From positions 54,675-118,674 of the forward strand of contig NZ_CP036429.1 of assembly GCF_007752535.1 (NCBI RefSeq): a stretch of DNA of 64,000 nt, in the 5' to 3' direction. Positions within the stretch are counted from its first letter, which is position 1. Each line of letters begins with the position of its first letter. The translations under genes and the position numbers were made by a program. Positions 44,981 to 53,740 of the stretch are shown in pieces. Origin of the DNA: Tautonia plasticadhaerens (GTDB taxonomy: Bacteria; Planctomycetota; Planctomycetia; Isosphaerales; Isosphaeraceae). Below the pieces are notes generated by a model. The model did no database searches. It was not told where the DNA came from and saw only the letters and a list, made by a program, of their open reading frames with translations.

Positions 44981-45946
44981 TCAGACCTCCAGGCGATAGA
45001 CCCGCAGGGCGTTGTCGTGGAACAGCGCCCGGCGTTCCGCCTCGCCCCGGCCGTCGACGATCGCCCGCAGCGCCTCGACCCACTGTCTCAGGGTCGCCGC
45101 CCGCGTGCAGACCGGCCAGTCGCCGCCGAAGACGACCCGGTCGGGGCCGAAGCGCACCAGCACGTGGTCGACGACCGGCGTCAGGTCCTCGGCCCGCCAG
45201 CCGGGTGCGGCCGAGGCGACGATGCCCGAGACCTTGCAGGCCAGGTTCGGCCGCTCCGCGATCCGGGAGAGGTCCTCCCGCCAGGCCGACAGGTCGGCCG
45301 CCTGCACGCTGGGGTTGCCGCAGTGGTCGAGGATGAACGACGTGCCGGGGCAGGCGTCGACCAGGCGAGCCGCGTCTCGCAATTCGCCGGGGCGCATGCA
45401 GAGGTCGAAGCTCAGCCCCCGCTCGCCCAGCAGGCGAATGCCCCGGACGAACTCGGGAGCGGTGCAGGTGCCCGGGGGCGTGGCGGGGCCGTGGAGGACC
45501 TGGCGGACGCCCTTGACCTCCGGGCGGTCGCGGAAGCGGTCGAGGTAGGCGGGGAAGCCCTCGTCGGCGGGCCGCCCGCCGACGACGGCGGCGACCAGGG
45601 GCCCGACGCGGCGGCGGCAGAGGTCGATGACGTACTCGGCCTCGGCCACGTGCCGGGCCGGGTCGATGTCGACCTCCATGTAGACTGCCCGAGCGACGCC
45701 CAGCCCCTGGGCCGCCGTGGCATAGTCCTCCGGGAGGTGGTCGCGGTCCAGGGGTGAGCCGGGCTCGATCCAGGGGAGGCGGAGGCGGTGGAGGTCCCAG
45801 AGGTGGACGTGGGTGTCGATGAGGGGCATCGCGCCGTCGTCCTCGGCGAGGGGGCCGGAGTCGGCGGCGTCGACGCGCCGCCCGGCCCGGGTGCCGGCGG
45901 CGGCGAGGGCCGCCATGCCGTGGAGGAACCGGCGTCGGTCGTCCAT
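44981..45946 (-). CDS. Amidohydrolase-2 family metal-dependent hydrolase (lactonase-like)
   Basis: 321 residues from ATG 45946. An RRRFLHGMAALAAAG start suggests a Tat-type signal. The TIM-barrel amidohydrolase has LIDTHVHLWDLHRLRLPWIE (metal His46/His48), YMEVDIDPARHVAEAEYVID, LSFDLCMRPGELRDAARLVD, FILDHCGNPSVQ (third His) and VVFGGDWPVCTR (catalytic Asp). This set matches the COG3618 group, which includes L-fuconolactonase and related sugar-lactone hydrolases. The frame is intact. Likely acts on a sugar lactone outside the cytoplasm; the substrate cannot be told from the sequence. Confidence 0.85.
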   Translation of the reverse strand: MDDRRRFLHGMAALAAAGTRAGRRVDAADSGPLAEDDGAMPLIDTHVHLWDLHRLRLPWIEPGSPLDRDHLPEDYATAAQGLGVARAVYMEVDIDPARHVAEAEYVIDLCRRRVGPLVAAVVGGRPADEGFPAYLDRFRDRPEVKGVRQVLHGPATPPGTCTAPEFVRGIRLLGERGLSFDLCMRPGELRDAARLVDACPGTSFILDHCGNPSVQAADLSAWREDLSRIAERPNLACKVSGIVASAAPGWRAEDLTPVVDHVLVRFGPDRVVFGGDWPVCTRAATLRQWVEALRAIVDGRGEAERRALFHDNALRVYRLEV

Positions 45947-46032
45947 CGTCGTCGCTCCGGGGAGATGCCGGTCGGAGGGGGCCGGAAGGGGCGACACCCG
46001 CCGCCGCCGACTCCGGCCCCCTCGGCCCCATC

Positions 46033-46392
46033 CTACCGGCGCGGCGCGCGTCCTGGACCCCGGCCGACCCCGCCGGCGGCCGGAGGGCGGCCGGCCCGTG
46101 TCGGCGCGCTGCGGGCGTCGCGGGCGATCGGCCGGGCCAGGCCGGGGCCATCGTCGATGCGGAGCCGGGCGAGGGTGCGGCAGAGGGCGACGCAGAGGCG
46201 GTCGGAGTGTGCGGCCAGGCGGTCGATGCGGTCGCGGTGCGGGTGGTCGTGGAGGCGTCGGACGGCGTCCTCGGCGCGGCGTTGGCGGTGGGCGAGGCGT
46301 CGGGCCTCGGCCCGGAGGTCGGTCGGAGCGGCCGGCGGATGGTCGTCGGGTCGGGTACAGCCGGGCCGGGCATCGGAAGCGGTCGGGGGCAT
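46033..46392 (-). CDS. Hypothetical protein, helical
   Basis: 119 residues from ATG 46392 (MPPTASDARPGCTRPDDHPP). A long amphipathic helix, LRAEARRLAHRQRRAEDAVR, RLHDHPHRDRIDRLAAHSDR, LCVALCRTLARLR, is followed by a Pro/Arg-rich tail. Codon use is compatible with coding, but no relative is recognised, and this GC-rich strand yields many spurious frames. It sits 86 bp upstream of the amidohydrolase gene on the same strand. Confidence 0.35.
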   Translation of the reverse strand: MPPTASDARPGCTRPDDHPPAAPTDLRAEARRLAHRQRRAEDAVRRLHDHPHRDRIDRLAAHSDRLCVALCRTLARLRIDDGPGLARPIARDARSAPTRAGRPPAAGGVGRGPGRAPRR

Positions 46393-46854
46393 GGGAAGGC
46401 CCTCGGACGGGGGAGGAGGCCCGCGACGGGTGCGGTGCCGGGGACGGGAACCGTCCGGGGAGCAAGGCGCGTGCCCGGGCCAAGGGCGGGCGGCGGCACG
46501 ACGGCAGACGCCGCGGATTTGCCACGAATTTCCGGCCCTGGTAACTGAAGCCGCCGGGTGCGGCCGTCCGATGGGCCGCGTCGCGAGTAGGAATGACCAT
46601 GATGGGGTCCCAGTCAGGACCTGCATCGTCGCGGTCGAGGGCGTGCCGGCGGCGGGTCGGCCGACGGCGTCGGAGTGGCGGGAGGCGGTCCGGCTGTGAC
46701 GATTGTGCGTATTATCAATCGTCCGATAATGGGATTTATGTAACCATCGGCGTACGCTGATGAAAACCCGGCCCCCGGACCGCTTCCTGATCGGGCCCCC
46801 TGCCCCGTCCCGGGCCCGGGACGCCCCCGGCTTCAGGTCGCCATGGCACCCCGC
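46393..46854. other. Gap without recognisable gene
   Basis: 462 bp. A short less GC-rich stretch at 46690-46745 (GATTGTGCGTATTATCAATC, GATAATGGGATTTATG) may be promoter or terminator DNA. No gene was seen. Confidence 0.35.
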
Positions 46855-47181
46855 TCAGGGGACGCCCAGCTCGGCGACCTGTCGGCCGGCGAGCACCAGC
46901 GGGATCACGTCGTCGCGCTCGTAGCGATCGACCTGCCGGTCGTGCTCGACCAGTGTCCTGGCCACCCAGGCGCCGCCGGCGATGGCCAGGGCGCCGAAGA
47001 CGGTGATCAGCACGCAGATCGTGTAGCCGATCCCCCGGACGGTGCCGCGGAAGTCGGCGCGGAGGCGGTCGAGCTTCCCCTCGACCGCCTCCAGGCGGCG
47101 GTTGGAGTCGGCCACGCCGCGCTTCAGCTCGGCGATGTCCTGGGCGGCCTCGCGGCCCCAGATGGTCGTCGGCTCGGCCAT
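46855..47181 (-). CDS. Small membrane protein with N-terminal coiled coil
   Basis: 108 residues from ATG 47181. Residues 10-45 form a charged coiled coil (AAQDIAELKRGVADSNRRLE, AVEGKLDRLRADFRG). One membrane helix is at about 51-72 (IGYTICVLITVFGALAIAGG). The C-terminal 30 residues are polar (RTLVEHDRQVDRYERDD). This resembles small planctomycete proteins found next to Uma2 genes; one lies directly upstream here (30-bp gap, same strand). Function unknown; perhaps a membrane partner. Confidence 0.6.
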   Translation of the reverse strand: MAEPTTIWGREAAQDIAELKRGVADSNRRLEAVEGKLDRLRADFRGTVRGIGYTICVLITVFGALAIAGGAWVARTLVEHDRQVDRYERDDVIPLVLAGRQVAELGVP

Positions 47182-47211
47182 CAGTGCGTCTCCTCGGGGG
47201 TAGGCCGTAGG

Positions 47212-47895
47212 TCAGGCAGGCCGTTGGGCCAGGTCCTCGCGGGCCCAGCGCTCGATGTTTGCCGTCCAGGCGAGGTCCCCCAGCTCCTCGGCCCGGGCGA
47301 TCAGGGGAATGACATCGTCGGCCCGCACCCGGGGGACGGCGCCCGAGTGCTCCTGCTCGGCGTAGCGGCCGTTGGGGCCCAGCCGGAGGATGCGCAGCCG
47401 CTGGCCGTCGCAGCGCCACAGCTCGAGCACGCCCAGGCCGGCGTAGATCGCCTCGACGGGGACCCCAGGGCGGCTGATCTCGACCTCGATGGCCAGGTCC
47501 GGCGGCGGGGACGCGGCCAGGTCCAGCTCCCTGGCCGAGCGGGCCGGGGAGTGGGCGAGGTTAGCGATGTAGAAGCAGGCGTCGGCCTCCTTGCTGGGGG
47601 GCCGGCCCGGCCGGGTCATGGTCACGCGGCCCAGGCCGCGGTGCTCGACGCCCAACGCCGTGAGGGCGATCCGGACCAGCAGGCCGAGCAGCTCGGCCAG
47701 GTCCTCATGGCGGATCGAGGGGCTCATCAGCTCCAGGTCCTCGCCGAACCAGGCGATCCGGGGGTTGGGGTTCTCGCCGCGGACGGCGACGAGGTGGTCG
47801 TAGAAGGCGCGGTCGACGCCGCGCAGCAGGATGCGGTCCTCGGCCCCGACGGCGGGCGGCGGGGAGGTGCGCGAGCGTGAGACGCTGGTGCTCAT
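47212..47895 (-). CDS. Uma2 family (DUF820) putative nuclease
   Basis: 227 residues from ATG 47895. Family features in order: RILLRGVDRAFYDHLVAVRG, RIAWFGEDLELMSPSIRHED, VTMTRPGRPPSKEADACFYI, PPDLAIEVEISRPGVPVEAI (E-V/D-L nuclease-like core), YAGLGVLELWRCDGQRLRIL, and a tail ending WAREDLAQRPA. Nearly the same tail is in the Uma2 protein at 27765 (WAREDLANRPA), so the two are close paralogues. The frame is intact. Role unknown. Confidence 0.85.
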   Translation of the reverse strand: MSTSVSRSRTSPPPAVGAEDRILLRGVDRAFYDHLVAVRGENPNPRIAWFGEDLELMSPSIRHEDLAELLGLLVRIALTALGVEHRGLGRVTMTRPGRPPSKEADACFYIANLAHSPARSARELDLAASPPPDLAIEVEISRPGVPVEAIYAGLGVLELWRCDGQRLRILRLGPNGRYAEQEHSGAVPRVRADDVIPLIARAEELGDLAWTANIERWAREDLAQRPA

Positions 47896-48340
47896 GGGGA
47901 GCCTCCGTTGGCGGCGGCCGCCGGCGGTCTGGCATGAGGAGTCGGTCCCGATGCTCGCAGAGGTCCGGCACGTCTGTCCAGCCCGGCGCGGCCGGCTCGG
48001 CCACGACGATCAGCGCCCCGATCAGCCGGCCGAGTCGATGCAGTGCGGATCGTCGTTGCTCTGAGTGTTGACGAGGGCCCCGACTCGTCGGTCACCTGCT
48101 CGGCCGGTTCATGCCACTGGGCGTAATCCTCGGACCGCAAGATGACCGGCATGCGATCGTGGACCGGGGCGACGACGGCGTTCCTGCCTCCCGACCCGTC
48201 GCGACATTCCGGCCGGGTGGGTCAGCCGGTGGGCGCGAGGCAACGGGGGTCGTCGTACATCGGGCGGGTCGCGGGGGACCGCGGCGGGGCCCCGCGCGGC
48301 CGGCCATGTCGCCCGATCGACGCGGGCTGCGACTGACTTT
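47896..48340. other. Gap without recognisable gene
   Basis: About 445 bp between divergent genes. No convincing frame was seen. It should include the Uma2 promoter on the left; the right end carries a CRP-like inverted repeat (separate entry). Confidence 0.35.
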
Positions 48341-48355
48341 GTGAAAGGTTTCACG
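48340..48355. promoter_or_regulatory. CRP/FNR-like operator candidate
   Basis: TGTGAAAGGTTTCACG: half-sites TGTGA and TCACG separated by 6 bp, one base from the consensus TGTGA-N6-TCACA. It lies 50 bp upstream of the ATG of a small secreted protein, a plausible activator or operator position. The surrounding 40 bp are unusually AT-rich for this genome. Confidence 0.45.
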
Positions 48356-48405
48356 AACGCGAACTGACTCGCAAAGTCATTCACAATTGTAAGGAGTCAA
48401 GATCC

Positions 48406-48687
48406 ATGATGAAGCTGATCACGCCGCTGGCCGTCGCGACGCTCGCCCTGGCCTTCGCCGCCCCTGAGGCCAGCGACCCGTACCGCCCGCCGGCGGCAAA
48501 CGCCGGCTGGGGCCGCCCCTGGTGCCCGCCGCGCCCCTGGTGCCCGCCGCCGATCCCGCAGCCGGGGTGCTACCCCGGCCCGAAGTTCCCGCAGCCGGGG
48601 TGCTATCCCGCGCCGAAGTACCCGCGGCCGTACTGCCCGCCGCGGCCCTGGCGGGGCGGCGGGTACCCCGGGCACGGGCACCGCTGA
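48406..48687 (+). CDS. Small secreted Pro/Cys-rich protein
   Basis: 93 residues from ATG 48406, with AAGGAG 11 bp upstream. Signal peptide MMKLITPLAVATLALAFAAP, cleaved probably near APEA. The mature part is made of P-rich repeats with six Cys: WCPPRPWCPPPIPQPGCYPG, then PKFPQPGCYPAPKYPRPYC. It ends in a GGGYPGHGHR tail. It may be disulfide-linked or metal-binding outside the cell; I recognise no family. Good signal peptide, ribosome site and promoter-like upstream DNA make it a real gene. Confidence 0.7.
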   Translation: MMKLITPLAVATLALAFAAPEASDPYRPPAANAGWGRPWCPPRPWCPPPIPQPGCYPGPKFPQPGCYPAPKYPRPYCPPRPWRGGGYPGHGHR

Positions 48688-48847
48688 GCCCGGGGCGTTC
48701 GCGGCGACGGCATGCTGCCGATCGCCGGCCGGCTGCTCGGCATTGGGTGACGAGCCGGAGGATCGAAGGGATCGAGGACGACGGGAGTGGCGACGGGCCG
48801 GATGATGCTGACCCGGGCCGCCGCCCAGCCTTGTGGGGAGGCATGCC

Positions 48848-49081
48848 ATGCGGTCGAGGTGGTACGGGCCGCTACTGGACGTGCGGCTGCACCTGTCGGT
48901 GGCCGTCCTGGTGGTCGGGTGGTTAGTGAAGGACACGGCGCCGCCGGCGGTCGACGTGGTCGGCGACGCCCCGCTCGCGTCAGCTCCGCCTCGGCTGGTG
49001 GCCCGGCCGGGGGCCGACGAGGCCGACCCGCGCTGGGCGGTCCCAGGGTACGAGGTCCGGTGGGATGGGGGGCGACGGTGA
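48848..49081 (+). CDS. Small hypothetical protein with one membrane helix
   Basis: 77 residues from ATG 48848 (MRSRWYGPLLDVRLHLSVAV). A short hydrophobic segment (LHLSVAVLVVGWLV) precedes an acidic, Pro-rich part (PPAVDVVGDAPLASAPPRLV). No family and no clear Shine-Dalgarno, so it may be spurious. Confidence 0.35.
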   Translation: MRSRWYGPLLDVRLHLSVAVLVVGWLVKDTAPPAVDVVGDAPLASAPPRLVARPGADEADPRWAVPGYEVRWDGGRR

Positions 49082-49383
49082 GGGCCCGACCAAGGCGTCG
49101 GCGACGAGTAGGTCGTGGCGGTCGAGCGGCTCGTCGAGATCGGTTCGCCTTCTGCCTCGATTGACGCAGTCGGCAGACGACTCATGATCGATCGCGTCGC
49201 CGCGTCGGCTTCAACCCTTCCGGCTGATCCGTATCGGGGGAGGGGCCGTCAACCGGGTTGGCCGCGGGGTCGAGCCGCCTGCCCGATCCGGTCGATGAAC
49301 AGGTCGTGCCGGCCCGTGAGCGAGCCCGTAGCGGCCCGCTCGGGGCTCCCCGCGGGGCGGCCTCTCGGACCTGAGCTGACGCG
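49082..49383. other. Gap without recognisable gene
   Basis: 302 bp between a doubtful small frame and the hydrolase gene, both on the plus strand. Nothing specific was noticed. Confidence 0.3.
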
Positions 49384-50526
49384 ATGGACCTCCGACGCGC
49401 GCACGCGATCCGGGCGGCGACCGCCCCGCTCGTCGTGGCCGCCCTCCTTGGCCTCGGCCCGGCGAGGCCCGACCTCGCGGTCGCCGGGCCCGCGACGGAT
49501 GCGGCCGGCCCATGGGTCCACACCGGGTCGCTGCTCTACCCGGGCCCCGTCGTCCCGGCCGACGTCGCCGGCCCGGCCCCGATCGCCCCGCCGCCCGGGC
49601 GGCGCGACGACTTCTGGGTCATCCGCACGGCCGCCGCCCCGCAAGTCATGGGCTCCGACCCCTGGCCCCACCTCCAGGCCTACCGCCTCGACCCGCTCGG
49701 CCTGCTCGCCCCGGCCGCCCCCGGCACACTGCTGGCGCAGGCGGCCGGCCGCCCCGTCGTGATCATGGTCCAGGGCAACCTGGTCAGCGGGCTGCTCGCC
49801 GTGAACGCCACCCTGAAGGCGTGGCAGTGGCTCGACGGCGCAGGGGCTATCCCCGGCGACGCGCTGGTCGTCCTCTTCGACTGGCCGAGCGAGAGGACGC
49901 TGCTCGACCCGGCACTCGACCTGAACGAGAAGTCGCGGCGTGCCTTCGTCGCCGGCTATCACCTGGCGCGGCTGCTCCAGGCGTTCCCCCCGGGCGCCCG
50001 CGCCTGCCTGATCGGCCACAGCGAGGGGGGGCGCGTCGTCCCGGCGGCGCTGCACCTGCTCGGCGGCGGGGCCCTGAACAGCCAGTCGCTGGACCCGCCG
50101 ATCGGGCTGCCCGGGCCACGGCCGCCGCTGCGGCTGCGGGCGGTGCTGATCTCGGGGGCGATCGACCACCACTGGCTCGACCCGGGCCGCCGGCTGGGCC
50201 GGGCGTTGCCGACGAGCGAGGCGGTCCTCGGCCTCTACAACCCCTGCGACGCGGCCCTGGCCCCGTACCCGCTGCTTCCCCGGTCCGGACACCACTCGGC
50301 GATGGGGAGCGTGGGCCTGCTGCCCCGGGACGAACGCCTGCTGGGCCCACTGCGGGTGCGGTATGCCGAGGCCGACCTGCACCCCGATGTTGGTGTTGCC
50401 CACTCGCTGCTCGTGGCGTTGGTCCACCCGCCGATCGCGTCGCTGATCGCCCCGTATACCTGGGCGGCGCCCCTCCCGGCCGCGAGGCCGCGCCGAGCCG
50501 GGGCCCGCCGGCGTCCCCCCCTGTGA
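49384..50526 (+). CDS. Secreted alpha/beta hydrolase-like protein
   Basis: 380 residues from ATG 49384. Signal peptide RRAHAIRAATAPLVVAALLG, cleaved around PARPD. The alpha/beta hydrolase fold has PVVIMVQGNLVSGLL (oxyanion strand), LVVLFDWPSERTLLDPA, and the nucleophile elbow CLIGHSEGGRVVPA (Ser213 in G-H-S-E-G-G). LRAVLISGAIDHHWLDPG and a C-terminal His region (GHHSAMGS, DLHPDVGVAHSLL) complete it. It resembles DUF900-type hydrolases. Frame intact. An esterase or lipase activity outside the cytoplasm is likely; substrate unknown. Confidence 0.75.
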   Translation: MDLRRAHAIRAATAPLVVAALLGLGPARPDLAVAGPATDAAGPWVHTGSLLYPGPVVPADVAGPAPIAPPPGRRDDFWVIRTAAAPQVMGSDPWPHLQAYRLDPLGLLAPAAPGTLLAQAAGRPVVIMVQGNLVSGLLAVNATLKAWQWLDGAGAIPGDALVVLFDWPSERTLLDPALDLNEKSRRAFVAGYHLARLLQAFPPGARACLIGHSEGGRVVPAALHLLGGGALNSQSLDPPIGLPGPRPPLRLRAVLISGAIDHHWLDPGRRLGRALPTSEAVLGLYNPCDAALAPYPLLPRSGHHSAMGSVGLLPRDERLLGPLRVRYAEADLHPDVGVAHSLLVALVHPPIASLIAPYTWAAPLPAARPRRAGARRRPPL

Positions 50527-50750
50527 CCTCACCCGTCCGACGGCCGCAGGTCGACCGATCGCCCATCCCGACGCGGAGGGTGTGCACCGGCGTCCTCGTC
50601 GCCTGTGTCCGGGAGGCCGACGACGGTCATGGGGCCGGGCATCGCGGGCCTGGACTACGCCCCCGTTGCCAGGGGCGATTGCTCGTATCGGCCGAGCAGG
50701 TCGGCCGGGTCGCGGTAGACGGCGACGCACCCGGCGGCCTTGAGCGGCTC

Positions 50751-51326
50751 CTAGGGCCAGCCGCCGCAGGTCATCCCCACCGTGCGAATGCCGGCCTTGG
50801 CGGCGGCCTCGGCGTCGTAGGGGGTGTCGCCCACGACGAGGACCTCGTCGGGCCCGAGGCCGCCGAGCCGGCCCAGGGCCGCCTGGAAGATGTCGGGGTG
50901 CGGCTTGGACCGCTCGGCGTCGTCGGAGGAGGACTCGGCCTCGATCAGGTCGCCGACCCGGGTGATGCGATTGTAGGCCTCCAGCTCATCCCCCCTGGCC
51001 GAGGAGGCCAGGGCCAGCCGCTTGCCGTCGGCCCGGAGCCGCTCGAAAAGCTCCCGAACCGAGGGGAACGCGAGGTCCTCGGGCAGGTAGACGCGCTTGT
51101 AGTGGTCGCCGCGGTAGGCCTCGATCTGCTCGCCGCGGTCCCGGACGACGTCCTCGGGGAGGAGGGCGGGCATGAGCTGGTCGCCGCCCTTGCCGATCTG
51201 GGCGCGGACCCGATCGTAGGGGATCTCGTGGCCGAAGTGGCGGAACGTCTCCTGCCAGGCCCTGGCGTGCAGGTCGACCGAGTCGACCAGCGTGCCGTCG
51301 ATGTCGAAGATCATGCCCCGGATCAC
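50751..51326 (-). CDS. HAD-family phosphatase, ends at in-frame TAG
   Basis: 191 residues from GTG 51326 (VIRGMIFDIDGTLVDSVDLH). HAD motifs: DIDGTLVDS (nucleophile Asp), LALASSARGDE (motif II Ser), ERSKPHPDIFQAAL (motif III Lys) and EVLVVGDTPYDAEAAAKAG (motif IV). The cap is of the beta-phosphoglucomutase/phosphoglycolate type. TAG at 50751 follows GMTCGGWP, but the same frame goes on EPLKAAGCVAVYRDPADLLG, RYEQSPLATGA to TAG 50655. That is the usual C-terminus of these proteins, so the first TAG is a nonsense change or base error. The truncated form keeps all catalytic motifs. Confidence 0.8.
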   Translation of the reverse strand: MIRGMIFDIDGTLVDSVDLHARAWQETFRHFGHEIPYDRVRAQIGKGGDQLMPALLPEDVVRDRGEQIEAYRGDHYKRVYLPEDLAFPSVRELFERLRADGKRLALASSARGDELEAYNRITRVGDLIEAESSSDDAERSKPHPDIFQAALGRLGGLGPDEVLVVGDTPYDAEAAAKAGIRTVGMTCGGWP

Positions 51327-51507
51327 GGGCCACCTCTTGCGAACAGCCCACCGCGACCGGCGGGATCCCGTACGGGCCCGCTCCCGGTCGACCTCCCCGT
51401 CGGCAAGCCATGTGCCGCGATGCCGGCGAACCACGCGGCTCGGCCGAGGCATGGCCCATGGGAAGGCGGCGGCGCGGGGCGATCCTCGGGCTCGGGCAGC
51501 TCCCCCG

Positions 51508-52551
51508 TCATCTCGGTGCCCGTGCCCGCGAGGAGGTATTGGGCCTCACCCCGGCCTCGCCCCTGTCCTCGTCCTGCAACTCGCGGTTGATCGCCGTGGC
51601 CGCCCTCGCCCCCTCGGCCGCGGCGACGATGAGGAACTGCACGTCGCCGTCGGCGTCGCCGGCCATGAACAGCCCCGGCGTGCAGGTGTGCTGCTTGCCG
51701 TGGGTCTCGACTTGGCCCTCCTCCCGATATTCGCAACCCAGCATCCCCGGGAGCGTCGACCGCTGGACTTGCCCGGTGTTGAAGAACAGCGCGTCGCATC
51801 GGATCGATCGTCCGCCCTCGAAGACGATCGCCCCGAGGGCCTCGTCGTCGCCGTCGAGCCGGGCGACCGGCTCGGTGCGCAGGGCGATGCCGTTGCGCCG
51901 CAGGCGAGCCCGATCGCCCGCGTCGACCGGGCGGCCGTCGGTGCAGGCCGTCACGCGATCCGACCAGGTCCGCAGGGACAGGGCCAGCCCGACGGCGGCG
52001 CCGCCGGCCCCGTAGGCGGCGAGCCTGGCGTCGCGGTGCTCCCAGGCGTCGCAGTAGGGGCAGTGGTGCACGCCGCGGCCGTAGTAGCGTTCGGCCCCCT
52101 CGACCGGCGGCAGGACGTCCCGGACGCCGGTGGCCAGGAGCAGCTTCCGGGAGCGGAGACGCCGCCCGGACCGCGTCTCCGCCTCGAAGGCGGCGGCACC
52201 CGGGCCGGGCGAGCCGTCGGGGCTCGGGCAGCGAGCGTCGACCACCTCGTCGTCGAGCACCTCGACCCCGTAGCGGGCGACCTCCTCCCGGCCGAGCCGC
52301 AGGAGTTCGTGCGGCCCGATGCCGTCCCGGGTGAGGTAGCCGTGCGACCGCAGGGCGGCCGCATTGCGGGGCCGGCCGGAATCGACGACGATGACCCGGC
52401 GCCGGCACCGCCCGAGGACCAGGGCCGCCGACAGGCCGGCCGGCCCGCCGCCGACGACCAGCACGTCGTACGAGTCGCGGGGCTTCGGCCGCCCTCGCGG
52501 TCGTCCGTCTCTCGCCGATCGGCCTCCCGTCCCCTCGCTGACCTTCGCCAT
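51508..52551 (-). CDS. Thioredoxin-reductase-like FAD/NAD(P)H oxidoreductase
   Basis: 347 residues from ATG 52551. FAD-binding VLVVGGGPAGLSAALVLGRC (30-49) and the redox pair CPYC (Cys164, Cys167) in GVHHCPYCDAWEHRDARLA. A second dinucleotide site follows: AYGAGGAAVGLALSLRTWSD has G-A-G-G-A-A in place of G-x-G-x-x-A. The family end is GLFMAGDADGDVQFLIVAA. Length and order fit the TrxR-like group. It should shuttle electrons from NAD(P)H to a disulfide partner in the cytoplasm. A divergent lipoprotein gene shares its upstream region, where a 15-bp inverted repeat is present. Confidence 0.85.
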   Translation of the reverse strand: MAKVSEGTGGRSARDGRPRGRPKPRDSYDVLVVGGGPAGLSAALVLGRCRRRVIVVDSGRPRNAAALRSHGYLTRDGIGPHELLRLGREEVARYGVEVLDDEVVDARCPSPDGSPGPGAAAFEAETRSGRRLRSRKLLLATGVRDVLPPVEGAERYYGRGVHHCPYCDAWEHRDARLAAYGAGGAAVGLALSLRTWSDRVTACTDGRPVDAGDRARLRRNGIALRTEPVARLDGDDEALGAIVFEGGRSIRCDALFFNTGQVQRSTLPGMLGCEYREEGQVETHGKQHTCTPGLFMAGDADGDVQFLIVAAAEGARAATAINRELQDEDRGEAGVRPNTSSRARAPR

Positions 52552-52685
52552 CGCCTCGCCTCCGGGCCATCCTCGCGGTCGGCCGATCGTGGGTGGGACT
52601 CCACGGTCGTCCCGGCCCGGGCCACCCCGCCGCAGCGCCGGCGGCCGCAAGCCGCACGATCGCCGCGAAGGACCACGAATGATTT

Positions 52686-52700
52686 TGTGGAATTTCCACA
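52686..52700. promoter_or_regulatory. Inverted repeat in divergent promoter region
   Basis: TGTGGAATTTCCACA: 7-bp arms around a single T, in the only AT-rich stretch between the oxidoreductase (leftward) and lipoprotein (rightward) genes. A plausible operator for both. It resembles the CRP-like site at 48340 but with a shorter spacer. Confidence 0.4.
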
Positions 52701-52815
52701 TTTCAGAATACTCTCACAAATTCGGCACTCCCATTGCAGGGCGGGAATGTGGCCGGGCTCGCGCCCGGACTTGGGGCCCGCGACGGGCCCGAACAACTCC
52801 AGGAGAGGCAAGATC

Positions 52816-53049
52816 ATGCTCATGAGGACTCGGCTTCGGGAGGCGTTGGTGCTCGCCGCCATCGCCCTACCCCTGATGGTCGGCTGCAGCGGCGAGGGCG
52901 CGGGCGGCGGTGGAGATGCCGGCGCGGGGGCGACGGGCACCACAGGCGACATGGGCGGAGCCGGCACGACCGGCACCGGCACGACGGGCGGCGACCTCGG
53001 CACCGGCGGGACGCCCGCGGCAGGAGGTGGGGCCGGCGCGACCCCGTGA
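52816..53049 (+). CDS. Small Gly/Thr-rich lipoprotein
   Basis: 77 residues from ATG 52816 with AGGAGAGG upstream. Signal peptide EALVLAAIALPLMVGCSGEG, with the lipobox LMVG-C at Cys24, so the mature protein would begin with a lipid-modified Cys. The rest is low-complexity Gly/Thr/Ala (DMGGAGTTGTGTTGGDLGTG) without a fold signature. Probably anchored in a membrane and exposed to the periplasm. Function unknown. Confidence 0.65.
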   Translation: MLMRTRLREALVLAAIALPLMVGCSGEGAGGGGDAGAGATGTTGDMGGAGTTGTGTTGGDLGTGGTPAAGGGAGATP

Positions 53050-53143
53050 CGGCGTGAGGCCTCCGGGAGGCGTCGGGGTTAGAACCGGCCCCGACGCCGC
53101 CCACATACCGACCCGGACGGGGTCGTCCGTCTCCGCCCCCGGG

Positions 53144-53626
53144 TCACCGGGCCATCCAGGGAGTGCGACGCCCCGGCACCCCGGGCGGGCCGGCGACGAG
53201 CCGATCGGCCACGGCGCCGGCCACGAAGGCGTAGACGCCTTTGTGCAGGAGGTCGATCGCCTGCTCGTCGACCGGCCAGGTCCAGGGCGGGGCGCCCACC
53301 CCGGTGGCGTTCTCCAGTGACTGGTCGTTGAGCAGGCGCAGGTTCATGAACAGCAGCGATCCGACCGGGCCGCGGACGCCGCGCTCGGCCATCAGCCCGC
53401 GCACGGCGCCGAGCAGGATGCCCTGGCCCCAGTGCATCGCCCAGTTCAGCCCCAGCCGCTGCTCGTCCGGGCGGCCCGGCCGCCCGAGCAGCCGTTCCAG
53501 GGTGTGGGCGGGGACGTAGGAGTTGGGCCGGCGCGTGAAGAGCTGCTCGACCTTCTCGGCGGCGGTCATGGCGGCGACCCCGGCCAGGCCGGCGACCATC
53601 CCCCGCGATGCGGCTTGGAGCGTCAT
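53144..53626 (-). CDS. Hypothetical membrane protein
   Basis: 160 residues from ATG 53626. Helix 1 is ASRGMVAGLAGVAAMTAAEK, helix 2 around NWAMHWGQGILLGAVRGLMA, then VGSLLFMNLRLLN, and a C-terminal helix HKGVYAFVAGAVADRLVAG. The pattern resembles small integral membrane proteins of the DUF1440 kind, but I cannot name the family with certainty. Frame intact. The next gene on the same strand (DUF2254) starts about 1.6 kb to the right. Confidence 0.6.
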   Translation of the reverse strand: MTLQAASRGMVAGLAGVAAMTAAEKVEQLFTRRPNSYVPAHTLERLLGRPGRPDEQRLGLNWAMHWGQGILLGAVRGLMAERGVRGPVGSLLFMNLRLLNDQSLENATGVGAPPWTWPVDEQAIDLLHKGVYAFVAGAVADRLVAGPPGVPGRRTPWMAR

Positions 53627-53740
53627 GGGTTTGTCCTGACTCCTGGTCCTTCGATACGTTGGTAATTCGGGCCATCACGCAGCCCATCCGGCCGGGTACG
53701 CGGCGGGCGGGGGACCTCGGCCGTCACGTCCCGAGGCGCG

